A DNA stretch of 64,000 nt from Hippopus hippopus. Taxonomy: Eukaryota; Mollusca; Bivalvia; Cardiida; Cardiidae. Shown here one piece after another: positions 44,374 through 55,260 of this stretch; position 1 is the stretch's first letter; each line of letters opens with the position of its first letter. The notes under the pieces are model-generated. The model worked only from the letters and a program-made list of their open reading frames with translations, was not told the DNA's origin and ran no database searches. The DNA lies in NCBI GenBank assembly GCA_946811185.2, contig OX328113.1, forward strand, positions 4,712,001 through 4,776,000, read 5' to 3'. The translations under genes and the position numbers were made by a program.

Positions 44374-45250
44374 CAAGACAGTTCCCGGACACAAGTCTTC
44401 GAGACAGTTCCCCAACAGATTTGGAGACAATTCCCTCACACTTTTAAAGACAGTTCCCCGACACTTTCGTTTCATGTCAAATAACCTTTTATACTCTACA
44501 ATACATAGTTATTATTGATAATCATGAGAAATTAGAAATATTCGTGGATAATTGATCTTGTGATCAAATTATTTGAACCTTGTGAAGAAGATTTCTATAT
44601 GGAATGAAGGGTAGTTATTCTCTTATGGGTGAATTCACAAGGAATCACGACTGGACATCATGAAAATAATAGAACTTTAAGAAGACTTTTAGCCAGCATC
44701 AAAGTTGATAGAAGGATATGATTCGAGATTATTTGGAGTTGATTCTTTAAAGTCTTTTGATAATTTGTATTTTAGTTGTTTTTGTTTTATAGAAATACAG
44801 TAGAGGTGAGAGAGAGGGGGGTTACCTAAGTAAAATACCTTTTCTGTTTACCTTGTACACTCGGACAATTTTACATACACTAACTAGTATATTGTAGATC
44901 TGTATACCATTTGGGAGAATGTAATGTATTTCCATAATATTTTTTTGATATTTTGTGATGAAAAGCCGTCTAACTGTTCCGTCGAACTAAGCTTATAGAC
45001 GTTACCACAGTTACCAAATGTACTCGCCAATCACATGTACAAATGCTTCAAGCAGTCACAAAAGATTCTTTATCCATCAGATCCTTCATGAAACATTTTT
45101 GTATCCATGATAAGATTTGTTTTTTCGTTTGACATCGAACAAAAGTGTCAAGGAACTGTCTTCAAAAGTGTTGGGGAACCGTCTCTAAATCTGTCGGGGA
45201 ACTGTCTCGAAAACTTGTGTCGGGGAACGGTCTTGTTGGGGAACTGTCTT
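44374..45250. mobile_element. Foldback element with arms built of 25-bp repeats
   Basis: Left arm 44374-44466 and right arm 45145-45250 are reverse complements. Each is made of four or five units like GTCGGGGAACTGTCTCGAAA. The interior, about 680 bp, is AT-rich with no coding capacity. Confidence 0.75.
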
Positions 45251-45364
45251 GTTCCCATATACATCAATTACAATATCTATCAACGGAATGAAGCTGAAAA
45301 TTTCATTGATTTCTTCTGTTTACTCGTAAAAAAAATGCCACATATATGCATATAACTGTAGAGC

Positions 45365-45575
45365 AGCGGAGGTTTTGCAGGTATTATACCAAGAAGCCTT
45401 TCAAAAACATAGCCGGGCGGGGGGGGGGGGGAAATGCTGGTAACCAGCATTTTCTCCCTTTCCACGTTTTCTAACCTATCGAAGACAAATTTCATTATTT
45501 AAACCGTACTTGAATATCGTCTGCACACTCTTTCAACTTAGACAAGTCTGCTTATTTCTTCCTTATCACAAAAGA
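45365..45575 (-). repeat. TTAA-MITE with G-run expansion
   Basis: The palindrome left arm is replaced by a G run of about 14 bases (45418-45431). Right end TTCAACTTAGACAAGTCTGC. Confidence 0.55.
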
Positions 45576-45579
45576 GTTA

Positions 45580-46465
45580 CCTACTGAAGCTGCTACGAAA
45601 TGCAAGTTACAACGTAGTTACTTCGTTTTCGATGTTAAGAAAACGTTTTCCCAACAAAGCCTATTTGAAAAGAGAAGCACAGACGCTACATCCTGTGTAA
45701 GGTGACGTCTTCCTTACAAAGTAGAAATCATTAGCAGATATATAAAGATTTTACCGTTGTTACTGCAGAAGACATAACCTAAATATGATATTGTTACAGC
45801 AGCAAGCACGCCGTTTGCGCTTGGCACACGCCATGTTTTGACCGGCGGAAGCACACTACCGTACTTGCTGGTTACCTGCCTCTGTACAACTAATAGCATA
45901 TCATGTAAAATTAAAATGGAGACCAGTTCAATGAGGATGTTTCGGCCCAAAGAAGATTCGGCAATATGGAAAAAGTGAAGACGATTCGACGTCAAGAAGA
46001 TTTTACCATTATGGGAGAAAGTTTGGCCCACCTAAGGATATTCGTTCCCGACCGTAAGTTGTGTTAACTGTGCTGATATTGTTGTTTTCACTTATTGTTC
46101 GTAAAAATTGTTAAATTATCTTGGTGAAGGCAGAGACATAGATTATGTGTATTGTATGTCTCTGGTGAAGGCTTTAAAGATTTAAGAAATTGATAAAACT
46201 AATTTTCACAGTATGAAGATAATTGTGCACGAGGTCATTAACGACTGTTTTGATTAATACTTATGGTTAGGTTTATTGGTGCAAATTTGGTAATTGTTCT
46301 GTCTGCTAACGCTTAAAATATGTATTTTAGCCTTCACAACATCTCTTTCAAAAACCAACATAGCATTAACATTGTATGACATCATCACAAGTATCATAAT
46401 TATACATGTGGTCCTAGGGGTCGCTTTTATTTAGGTCTTCATCTATTAATGAAAAATTTATATCT
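45580..46465. other. No gene recognised upstream of USPL1
   Basis: AAGAAGATTCGGCAATATGG near 45950 and its partial inverse near 47405 form a distant inverted pair. No exon is supported. Confidence 0.35.
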
Positions 46466-46469
46466 TAGG

Positions 46470-46680
46470 TTAACTCGTTACCATTACACAAATTTTAGAC
46501 CAATCCGAAATGAAAGAACTTGCAGACGACAAATTTTGCGTAACTCAAATGATAAAATTCGTCTGTGAAAGGGTAGAAACCATTGCGAGAAAAGGAGAAA
46601 ATGCTGGTCACCAGCATTTTCTCCTTTTCCCACTATGGTTTCAAACACTTTCTTCTAAGGGATCTTGAATACTAGGGAAA
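46470..46680 (+). mobile_element. TTAA-MITE
   Basis: TTAACTCGTTACCATTACAC start at 46470. Palindrome with centre GCTGGTCACCAGC and outer mismatches. The right end has decayed. Confidence 0.65.
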
Positions 46681-46689
46681 TTTGTTTTC

Positions 46690-46934
46690 ATTGTGAAATC
46701 ATAGCTTGATAGATCTTTTCGTGAACCAAGCCGTAATTCCACCTTTTTTTGGCGGTATTTGTCTAAGTGATAGAATATACTGAAATACAACCGATCAAGG
46801 GAGATTATCCTCTGGTTATGAAAAAGTACATTTATTTAACTGCTCTTTCATCTAATCTATTAATGGAAATGATCCAATTATATCAACGTGTTATAATTAA
46901 TTATTTCTTGACGGAAAGAGAAAGTTTTACATAC
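46690..46934. other. No feature
   Basis: AT-rich, no recognised repeat. Confidence 0.35.
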
Positions 46935-47035
46935 CGCTCGTCCCCGGCGGCCGACTCCACTCCACGAGCAACATTTTTCATTTGTCTTCCGTTTTACGTT
47001 GCCACGATTGTAAGGGAAAAAACTCCTGTATGAAT
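46935..47035 (-). promoter_or_regulatory. Candidate USPL1 5' UTR exon in a CpG-rich patch
   Basis: Reverse strand reads GAGTCGGCCGCCGGGGACGA then GCG and a donor GTATGT at 46934. It is the only CpG-dense patch between the USPL1 ATG and the MITE cluster at 47.5 kb. Its reading frame has no ATG in phase with the next exon, so it would be non-coding, fitting initiation at 43832. No similarity evidence. Confidence 0.3.
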
Positions 47036-47039
47036 TAAG

Positions 47040-47530
47040 GATGTAAATATGTAAAAGTTATTTCCCTTAGACCATAAACGATTCGGAACAGCTAAAAGTC
47101 AAGCAGTGTAGGATCTCAGCGTTGTTGTTGTTTGAGTTTTCTCCCTTGAACCAAAAAAATTGTTCGGTTCAGTTAAAAGTTAAACAAAAGAAAGATATTT
47201 GTTTAATATTAAGTAGAGGATCGATTTCATTCGGTAACTTTGAATAACTATACACTAATGAATAAGTGTAAAAAATATGCTTATCATAATTCCAATGTAG
47301 ATCCACGTATGAAAAAACATCAACCTTATTTTATGCATAATAATAATTTTTATAAAAAACAACCAAACCAGTGAAAGGTTGAATCTTCTTAAAAATTCGC
47401 CCCTATGATGGGCCGAATCTTCTTGAAATATTTAGACGGCTCTGAGCCGAAGCCTGAGAGGACATAATACAGCGGCAAGAGACCGGTCTCTGATAAATGT
47501 ATAGGAGTTATATCTTTCTAAACTGAAAGC
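47040..47530. other. No feature recognised; possible USPL1 promoter side
   Basis: AT-rich with no TATA-like or other element I can defend. Confidence 0.3.
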
Positions 47531-47533
47531 TTA

Positions 47534-48380
47534 TTAATCTGTTTACCAAACGACAATGATGTTGACCGGTCCAAATTGAAAGCATTTGCCAACGGCAAAA
47601 ATAAATATGATCCAAAAGATTGGATTTATTCTTAAAGGTTTGAAAACATTGTGGGAAAAGGAGAAAATGCTGGTGACCAGCATTTCTTCCTTTTCCAACA
47701 ATGTTTTTAAAAGGCTTCTTTCTCAGTATTGTTAAAACTAGGAGTTGTGTGGTAAAGGGTTTTATATATTGGGAAAATAGTTTGCTTTTGTTTTCTCCTT
47801 TTTCCATCATTCATTCTTTTCTTTCATTGACAAAAATCACTTTTACAGCTAGAGCTCAAACACATTTGTCATCTGCGAATGCTTCCAATTCTGCTGAGTT
47901 TTAAATAGTGTCGTTTGGTAAAGAGTTAACCCTTTATCACATAACAATAATGTAGACTGGTCCATATTTAACTCTTTACCAAACGACAAAATTTTAGACT
48001 CGTCCAAGTTTAAAGCATCTGCAGATGACAAAATAAACTTGACTCAAAAATTGAAACTTGACTTTAGAAGAGTAGAAAACATTGTGGGAAAAGGAGAAAA
48101 TGCTGGTTACCAGCATTTTCTCCTTTTCCCACAATGTTTTCAGAAGAATTCTTCCTCTGGGTCATAAAAACCAGGGATTGTTTGGTAAAGAGTTAAAGCA
48201 TTTGCAGAGGACAAATTCAACATGGGTCAAATGATTTGAGTTTTTTCCGAAAGGTTGGAAAACATTGTGGGAAAAGGAGAAAATGCTGGTTACCATCATT
48301 TTATCCTTTTCCCCACAGTGTTTTCAACAGCCTTCTTCTTCAAGGTCGTTAAAACTAGGAATTGTGTGGTGATGGGTTAA
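47534..48380. repeat. Cluster of TTAA-MITEs
   Basis: + copy 47534-47763 (palindrome centre GCTGGTGACCAGC). A reverse right-end piece closes at TTAA 47936-47939. Complete + copy 47968-48196 with intact palindrome. Left-truncated + copy 48193-48380 shares that TTAA. All breakpoints fall on TTAA or close to it. Confidence 0.75.
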
Positions 48381-48414
48381 TAAATGAATCAGATCTAGGG
48401 TCAGTTGGTTGTAT

Positions 48415-48662
48415 TGGTTGTATTGGGGTTTAACGCCACTTTAACAGCTAAGGTCATATCATGGCGGTCGGTGACGCACATTTGTTTCCTGGCTTTCTCA
48501 CACCAGTACTAACACAACTTTCTTTCCAAAGCCACCGACTACTTTTCTGACATGCTTCAGCAGAGGTGAGAGGCGAAAATACGCCGGAAAGAAAGTTCAC
48601 CTAAACCGGGTATCGAACTCACAACCACCAGGTCATGAGTCCGACACGCTCACCCGGGAGGG
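48415..48662 (-). repeat. SINE-A, full length
   Basis: TATTGGGGTTTAACGCCACT to the reverse-strand head (on this strand GGGTATCGAACTCACAACCA then GACACGCTCACCCGGG). TTGTATTGG is duplicated at the left edge. Confidence 0.75.
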
Positions 48663-48811
48663 GCATCTTGGGTCAGTATTCACAAACCATTCTTACTGCT
48701 CATTCTGCTAAATATCTATGTTAAATAAATTGCGAGCCGATAATAAAAACCTGAATTATTCTACATGTATTTCAACCTTTTTTTTTTTTTGAGAAAAAAC
48801 ATCATCTTATC

Positions 48812-48877
48812 GGATAGTGTAGATCAAAGATCAAACTGCACATTCAGTGCAGTCTGATCTTGATCTACACTGTCTGC
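48812..48877. repeat. GATC-hairpin copy
   Basis: GGATAGTGTAGATCAAAGAT pairs with ATCTTGATCTACACTGTCT; the core is ACTGCACATTCAGTGCAGT. Confidence 0.65.
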
Positions 48878-48880
48878 TTA

Positions 48881-49431
48881 AAGGTGGCCCTTCAGATTTT
48901 GGGACGAAAATTTTACAAAAATACAAAAAAAATCATCCTTATACTCCCAAAGCCTTTTAATTTTCATTCATAAAACCCCAGTAGTCGAAAACTATCTGAC
49001 AACAAGAGAAATTACAGATTTACTACGGCCCAGGTCGACACCGACGGGAAACACGGTCTATTTTTACATGAGCAACTCGCTCATGTACATACCGGAAATA
49101 CAAAGACGCAGCTTCAAACATAGCGTCCGAAGAAGACATTATGGAAAATAATTACATGTTTGTTATGTTATGGAATTTAAGCGTCATTAGTCACATGCCA
49201 GTCACTTGACATTCCCACAATGCTTTTTTGATTTCTGGCACTAAATCTAAAAATACCTTAAGAGGCTACGTAGCCTTTTAAGGGAACACCATCAAAAAAA
49301 TTTTTTTTTGTAATTTTATGATTCTTAATTACTGATGATTTGTATTGTTTTTTCATATAAATTTCAGTGATATATATGTTTTTTAATTTGGTGAGATGTG
49401 AAAAATCTAAATACCCACCTTTAAGGTCAGT
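48881..49431. repeat. Possible DNA element with TTAAAGGTGG ends
   Basis: TTAAAGGTGG at 48881 is inverted as CCACCTTTAA at about 49422-49431. No coding capacity. Only one copy and a 10-base inverted end, so weak. Confidence 0.4.
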
Positions 49432-49449
49432 GAGCTGTTCTTAGCTGCC

Positions 49450-49678
49450 TTAACCCTTTACCACACAATGACGACTTTTAACGCCCCTGAAAGAGAATGC
49501 TTTTGAAAACATTGTGGGAAAAGGAGAAAATGCTGGTTACCAGCATTTTCTCCTTTTCCCACAATGTTTTCTACTCTATCAAAGAAAAATCATTTCATAT
49601 GAGCCACATTGAAACTGTCATCTGCAAATGCTTTCAATTCGGACAGGTCTAAAATTTTGCCGTGTGGTAACGGGTTAA
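49450..49678 (-). mobile_element. TTAA-MITE, type example
   Basis: TTAA at 49450-49453 and 49675-49678; 229 bp over all. Ends CCCTTTACCACACAATG and GCCGTGTGGTAACGGG. The palindrome 49506-49570 is 65 bp with two 32-base arms and a single central base (GCTGGTTACCAGC). Confidence 0.88.
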
Positions 49679-49679
49679 G

Positions 49680-50033
49680 GGTTCAGAGCATTTTCAGTGT
49701 TATTTTCAAGAATTTTCTAAGTTTGAAAGTAGATCTAACACAACTCCTGGTTTGATAAAAGAAAATTGTTTAGCCTATCAGAAATTGTTTTACTTTCTAA
49801 ATCTTTCATTACATTAAGAGTATTCTTGATATATGACCATACAGGTTATTCTAGATAACAACTTTTTCATTGAAATGCTGTCCCTCTGCCGAAAAAGAGC
49901 TTTTTTGATAGAAACATGAGGTATTGTGTTTTGTAAACATGTACACATGGCCTTTTTGTTATTGAGCAATAATGAAATTATGCATTAAGCCTCTTTTTCC
50001 CATGATATGGCATTTCATTATAAAAATTGTAAT
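49680..50033. repeat. Foldback-type remnant, otherwise unassigned
   Basis: AGATCTAACACAACTCCTGG and TTTAGCCTATCAGAAATTG resemble the 'CCAATCAGA' foldback family. The rest is unassigned. Confidence 0.4.
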
Positions 50034-50329
50034 GGTATTTTGTTGTCTGCAAATGCTTTCAATTTGGACAAGTCTAAAGTTCTGTTGTTTGGTAAATGGT
50101 TTAACTTGTTACCAAACAACAAAATTTAAGATTAGTCCAAATTGAAAACATTTGCAAAAAACAAAATGAAAGTGACTCAAATTTTGAAGATTGTTTTGGG
50201 AAGGGTAGAAAACATTGTGGGAAAAGGAGAAAATGCTGGTAACCAGCATTTTCTCCTTTTCCCACAGTGTTTTCAAAAGGCTTCTTTTTCAGGGTCGTTA
50301 AAAGTCGGGATTGTGTGGTAAAGGGTTAA
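50034..50329. mobile_element. TTAA-MITE end piece plus complete copy
   Basis: A reverse right end (50034-50105) abuts a complete + copy at a shared TTAA (50102-50105), which closes at TTAA 50326-50329. Palindrome intact except one base (CACAGTGTTTTC). Confidence 0.8.
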
Positions 50330-50424
50330 CATGTGCATTCCATACCTCCTGCTTCATATCTCCTGAAGCTCCTGTCTGATTTCAAAAACATTTTACATTT
50401 TCACACAACAGGGAGATCCAAAGT

Positions 50425-50640
50425 AGCTAAGTACTAAAGTGTAAGACCCGTAGCTTGGAGGCTCTGGGTTCGAGCTCCACTGGAGGCACTGGGTTTTTCA
50501 TGGAAGTGTCCTTGGGCAAGACAGTGCCCTTGCCTATTGCTGTTAAAACCCAGGACATACATGAATAAGCGAGCCATGACAGTGACATGACTGAAACAGT
50601 TTTGAAAATGGCATAAATCACCATCCATCCATGCATTCAT
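50425..50640 (+). repeat. tRNA-like SINE with (CCAT)n tail
   Basis: AGCTTGGAGGCTCTGGGTTC then GAGCTCC gives a B-box-like GGTTCGAGCTCC. The tail is CATCCATCCATGCATTCATC. The head is partly eroded. Confidence 0.55.
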
Positions 50641-50724
50641 CCATCCATCTCACACACCAGTCACCGAGGTTAAGGTCACAGTTGGAGGTTGAGGGTCACA
50701 TGTACTTAATCTATTTTTAAATCG

Positions 50725-50935
50725 ATGAAGGTTACGGAGCATATCTGACTTGTCACCTGGTAGTTGCAGGTTTCATACCCAGTTGAGGCAAACCTTGTTT
50801 CCACCAATTTTTTGCCTCCTACCTCTGATGAATGTGAGAACAGTAGTTAAGCCAGGAAACACAATGGTGCGTCACCGACTGCCGTGATATGACCTAAGCT
50901 GTTAAGACAGTGTTAAACTCAATTACACACAAATC
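50725..50935 (+). repeat. SINE-A, 5'-shortened
   Basis: GGTTACGGAGCATATCTGAC, then GCAGGTTTCATACCCAGTTG; ends GCTGTTAAGACAGTGTTAAA. Confidence 0.65.
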
Positions 50936-50973
50936 ATCTCCACATTAATTTCCATTCTGTTAAATGTTATGAT

Positions 50974-51202
50974 TTAACCCTTTACCAAACAATCCCTGGT
51001 TTTTACGATCCAGAGGAAGAAGCCTTCTGAAAACATTGTGGGAAAAGGAGAAAATGCTGGTAACCAGCATTTTCTCCTTTTCCCACAATGTTTCCTACTC
51101 TTCTAAAGTCAAGTTTCAATTTTTGAGTCCTGTTTATTTTGTTGTCTGCAAATGCTTTCAATTTGGACAAGTCTAAAATTTTGTCGTGTGGTAAAGAGTT
51201 AA
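50974..51202 (-). mobile_element. TTAA-MITE, complete
   Basis: TTAA at 50974-50977 and 51199-51202, 229 bp. Palindrome centre GCTGGTAACCAGC with near-perfect arms. Confidence 0.85.
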
Positions 51203-51340
51203 ATCTTAAGGTATTTCAGTGCCTACACTGGTTACCTGTGGCTGCTACTGTGGCAAAAGGAGAATTTGCTGGTTATTGTAAAATGAAAACAATTTACTCG
51301 GATACAAGTATTGTCATGTGTCTGTGGCAGGGCAAGAAAA

Positions 51341-51812
51341 CAAAGAGAGCCATTGGCCCTAAAGCACTCACCTGAGTAAAGTCATCTAGGGTTGATAAAG
51401 CTGCAGAGATCATGGTTTTAATGATGTAAAATCACATGAATGTAAGTGACCTAGTTTTTGACCTGACATGACCAAATTTTGAACTTGTACGAGATATCAT
51501 CAAGATAAACATTCTGACAAGGTTTCATAGGTTTCAGGCTGACAATGTGGTCTCTGAAGTTCACACAAGGTTTTTCTTACATTTAGCCCAGTGACCTACT
51601 TTTTGACCCAACATGACCCAATTTGGAACCTGTTCGAGTTATCATCAAGACAAACATTCTGAACAAGTTTCGTGAGTATCTGACTGAAAATGTTGCCTCT
51701 AGAATGCACACAAGGTAAGCCTTGACAACTGCACAAAGCACAACGGACGCAGGACACAGCACGATCACAAAAGCTCACCTTGAGCACTTCATGCTCAGGT
51801 GAGCTAAAAAGT
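51341..51812 (+). mobile_element. 145-bp tandem element, copy 3 (about two units)
   Basis: Left end GAGAGCCATTGGCCCTAAAG and CACTCACCTGAGTAAAG. Right end GAGCACTTCATGCTCAGGTG then AGCTAAAAA. The non-repeated left flank (GATAAAGCTG, GGTTTTAATGATGTAAAA) is shared with copy 1, so the two are closer to each other than to copy 2. Confidence 0.75.
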
Positions 51813-51831
51813 AATCTGGGTATAGTTATGT

Positions 51832-52246
51832 GTAAACCATTTACCACATAATCCCGTGTCTAAACCAACCTGAGGAAGTAGGCTGTAGAAAACATTGTGG
51901 GAAAAGGAGAAAATGCTGGTTACCAGCATTTTCTCCTTTTCCCACAAGGTTTCCTACCATTCTAGGGACAAATTTCATTATCAGCCAACTTCAAAATGTC
52001 GTCTGCAAATGCTTTTAGTTGGGACAAGTCTAAAATTTTTATTATCACATAAAGAGTTAACTCTTTACCAAACAACAAAACTATAGACATGTCCAAATTG
52101 AAAACACCTGCAGATGACAAATAAATGTGACCCAAAAAGTGAAATTTGTATCTGGAAGGTTACCAGCATTTTCTCCTTTTCCCCACAATGTTTTCCATAG
52201 GCTTCTTTCTCAGGGTTGTCAAAACTCAGGATTGTGCGGGGTGAAA
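51832..52246. mobile_element. Two TTAA-MITEs head to head on one TTAA
   Basis: Reverse copy about 51832-52060 (intact palindrome). + copy 52057 to about 52246, whose left palindrome arm is deleted (CTGGAAGGTTACCAGCATTT). The TTAA at 52057-52060 serves both. Confidence 0.75.
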
Positions 52247-52440
52247 GGAAAAAGCAAATATGGACAAAAAGTGTTTTCATTTGATTAATAAGACTATTCG
52301 ATAACTTGACAATGTAACAAATTGCAGAAAATAGAAAAGAGACAAATATTATCACAAAATCAACAAGAATACAAGCGATCTATTCCAAAACCAAAATATT
52401 TCAATTTCATGGAAATATACATGTTGTACTGGTCAAATAT

Positions 52441-52697
52441 CAGCCATGCTCTGGCAAAAGGACTTAATGCATCTCCGTAATGCTTAATATATAGCAAGTC
52501 ATCATATAATTATGTGTATATCCATAATAGCCACTTTTTTTGAACAACCAACTTCATGAGGTAGACTGGTCCATGGACAAACAGGAAAATGACCAATAGC
52601 GAAAAGTTTCCACCAAGGTCAGCTTACTGTGCAGGCTGACCTGGGTCAATACTTTTTGCAGGTGCATTAAGCCCCCTTTTGCCAGAGCACAGCTGAA
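52441..52697 (-). mobile_element. CAGCC-MITE
   Basis: CAGCCATGCTCTGGCAAAAG to TTTGCCAGAGCACAGCTGA. Hairpin GGTCAGCTTACTGTGCAGGC. Confidence 0.75.
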
Positions 52698-52705
52698 ATT
52701 CATGA

Positions 52706-52970
52706 ATCAGCCATAATCTGTGAAAAGGGGATTTAATGCATAGATCTGCGAAAAGTATAGACCCATGTCAGCCTTTGCAACTTGCGCAGGCTGACATGGA
52801 CAGAAACTTTTTGCTTTGGAAAATTTTCTGCATGTCAAAGGACCATTCTACCTCATGGTTCAGTCTGTTGTTAGACAAAATAGATTATATGGATCCATAA
52901 TTATGTGATGACTTGCTTTGTATAATGCATTACCGAGATGCCTAAAACCCCCTTGTTTGCAGAGCACTAA
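52706..52970 (+). mobile_element. CAGCC-MITE facing its neighbour
   Basis: CAGCCATAATCTGTGAAAAG to TTTGCAGAGCAC. It lies 8 bases from the inverted copy at 52441-52697, giving a long inverted pair. Confidence 0.7.
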
Positions 52971-53154
52971 TCGCAAAGATGTTACAACTTTCCTGATCAG
53001 AATACATGTACCTTGGAATATCTAGAATACAAAAAGGAAGTTTACACCCAAGACTAGACTCAAAACTGCAACACTCATGAAAATATGGATTCAGTCATTC
53101 ACTTGATGATATAAAATAAATTTCTTACACCCCGTAATTTAGATATGCCTGAAT

Positions 53155-53570
53155 TAATAATATTTGTCTTTGAAAGCGTAGAAAACGTTGTGGGAAAAGG
53201 AGAAAATGCTGGTTAACAGCATTTTCTCCTTTTCCAACAATGTTTTCAGAAGTTTTCTTCTTTAGGGTTCATTAAAACTTGGGATTGTGTGGTACAGGGT
53301 TAAACTTGAATAATATTGCACATGCCCTCTAAACATTAACACTTAAATCTTTACCAAACAACAAAATTTTGGACTTGTCCATTTGGAAGACATTGGGAGA
53401 CAACAAATTAAATGTAACCAAAATCGTTTGATTTGTAATTGAAAGGGCATAAAACATTGTGGAAAAAGAAGAAAACTCTGCTTGTCAACATTTTCTCCTT
53501 TTCTCACAATGTCTTTGCAAAGCCTTTTTCACAGGTTCATGAAAACATTGGATTCTTTGATAAAGGGTTG
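53155..53570 (+). repeat. Two TTAA-MITEs
   Basis: A left-truncated copy (53155-53305) with centre GCTGGTTAACAGC. A longer copy (about 53340-53570) with a mismatched palindrome. Confidence 0.6.
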
Positions 53571-53678
53571 AGGAAATAATAACACGAAGAATCATCAATA
53601 TGAAATTCTGTTCCCTTGACAACCATTTCAAAGAAAAGAAATCATCTCAATATACATATAGTGTAAGCATTGAAAAAA

Positions 53679-53965
53679 CAAGAGCACCACATGTGGGTGC
53701 CAACGACCGGCTGCAGTTGCTCGATATTCAGGGAAATTTAGAAGTCAAAAAAGAGGCATAACTCTGTCAAAAATGCTTTGGTGCTTACATGCCCTTGTTG
53801 TATAGGTACCCCTATTGATAGTTAACAACTTGTCCTAGTTTGAAGCAAAGGTCTTCAGTGATAGTAGAGATAAAACAAACTGTCAAAGTTTTCGCACAAC
53901 GAAGACAACGCCGCCAGGGTGCTATGACAATACCTCGATGCTTTTCTCAAAAACAGCCAAGCTGA
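53679..53965 (+). repeat. ACAAGAGC repeat, best copy
   Basis: ACAAGAGCACCACATGTGGG forms a short terminal hairpin. Then GGCTGCAGTTGCTCGATATT, AACTTGTCCTAGTTTGAAG and the end AAACAGCCAAGCTGA. Confidence 0.7.
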
Positions 53966-54084
53966 TAAATTAACAAATGGAATAAAATTCAACCATCATT
54001 GCATCATTTAGAAGACTGAGCAAAAACAAAAATGCCTAGATTTTCTACCTGCTTAAACTAATACAAAAATGAAATAACAACCTT

Positions 54085-54735
54085 TAACAATTCATTAAAA
54101 ATTCCAAGTTTCAACAACCTTGCAGGAAAAGGCTTTTGAAAACAAGGTTGGAAAAGGAGAAAATGCTGGTTACCAGCACTTTCTCCTTTTCACACCAGGT
54201 TTTCAAAAGGCTATTGACCCAAGGTCATTAAAACCCAGCAATGTGTTGTACAGGGTTACATCTATTTGATGTACAACAACTTTTGTTCTCTACTAAAAGA
54301 TTGTCCAATAGGGAAATATATATATATGAGCCATGCTCTGTGAAAAGGGTGCTTAATGCATCTGCGAAAAGTATCAACTCAGGTCAGCCTGCGCAGGCTG
54401 ACCCGGGCTGAAACTTTTCGCTAATGGGCAACTTTCTGTATGTCAAAGGACCAATCTACCTTATGATTCAGTCGGTTGTCAGACAAAATAGGCTTTATGG
54501 ATGTATGATCACGTGATGACTTGCTTGGTATCACATATTACAGAGATGCATTAAGCCCCTTTTTGCCAGAGCATGACTCATATGATTATTTGATAGTGCT
54601 ATAAGACCACATAAACCCATTACCAAACAATCTCAAGGAGGTAGACAGGTTTTAAAAACACTGTGGGAAAAGAAGAAAATGCTGGTGACCAGCATTTTAT
54701 CTGAAAATTGCCAGTATAGCAATGGGTTAAATTAA
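54085..54735. repeat. TTAA-MITE pieces around a CAGCC-MITE
   Basis: A piece with GCTGGTTACCAGCACTTTCT (about 54110-54258) and another with GCTGGTGACCAGCATTTTAT (about 54612-54732) flank the CAGCC-MITE at 54327-54583. Confidence 0.55.
54327..54583 (+). mobile_element. CAGCC-MITE, shortened hairpin
   Basis: TGAGCCATGCTCTGTGAAAA to TTTGCCAGAGCATGACTCAT. The hairpin GGTCAGCCTGCGCAGGCTGA lacks the usual apical loop. Confidence 0.78.
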
Positions 54736-54739
54736 TTGC

Positions 54740-55260
54740 TCTGATGTACAACCTATTTTTTTTTTCTCTCCCAAAAGACTGTCTAACTGAAATATATCCT
54801 GCCACCTGCAATAATTTCAACCCGATAACAAGTTGTTGTATATCTTTTATCTAATCCATCAGGTAGTCAAAAGACCATAGAAATGCACACCTGAAAACTA
54901 GGTATCTTTTAAAACAGCACCTCAGTAACTGAATGAAAGTATTATTAGCGATAATTGTTGCGAATGTTAAATATCTGTAAATAGTTTCGATATGTAAACA
55001 CACTTTTTCCATTTTCCGTCAAGTTATAAAACTAAAGAGAAAATTCTTTCTTTTCTTAGCCACAGAGTTTTCTTCAGGGAAAAGTCTTGCTTATGACATA
55101 ATCAGTATCATTCATGACATCAATACTGAAGCTGCATTTCAAGAAAAGAACGCTTTACACAGTTCTTTATTTTTCCTCATTGTGAAAAAAAGAGGTCAAT
55201 AAGTGGAATATTTTGAGCAAAATATTTTAGTCGGATATGGATTATACCAAATGAGAAACA
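54740..55260. other. AT-rich DNA, no feature
   Basis: No coding or repeat signal that I can support. Confidence 0.4.

Noticed and set aside
46030..46060. Forward donor-like CCGACC|GTAAGTTG as a divergent gene's first exon
   Set aside because: Single isolated splice-like motif with no coding sequence or acceptor partner found.
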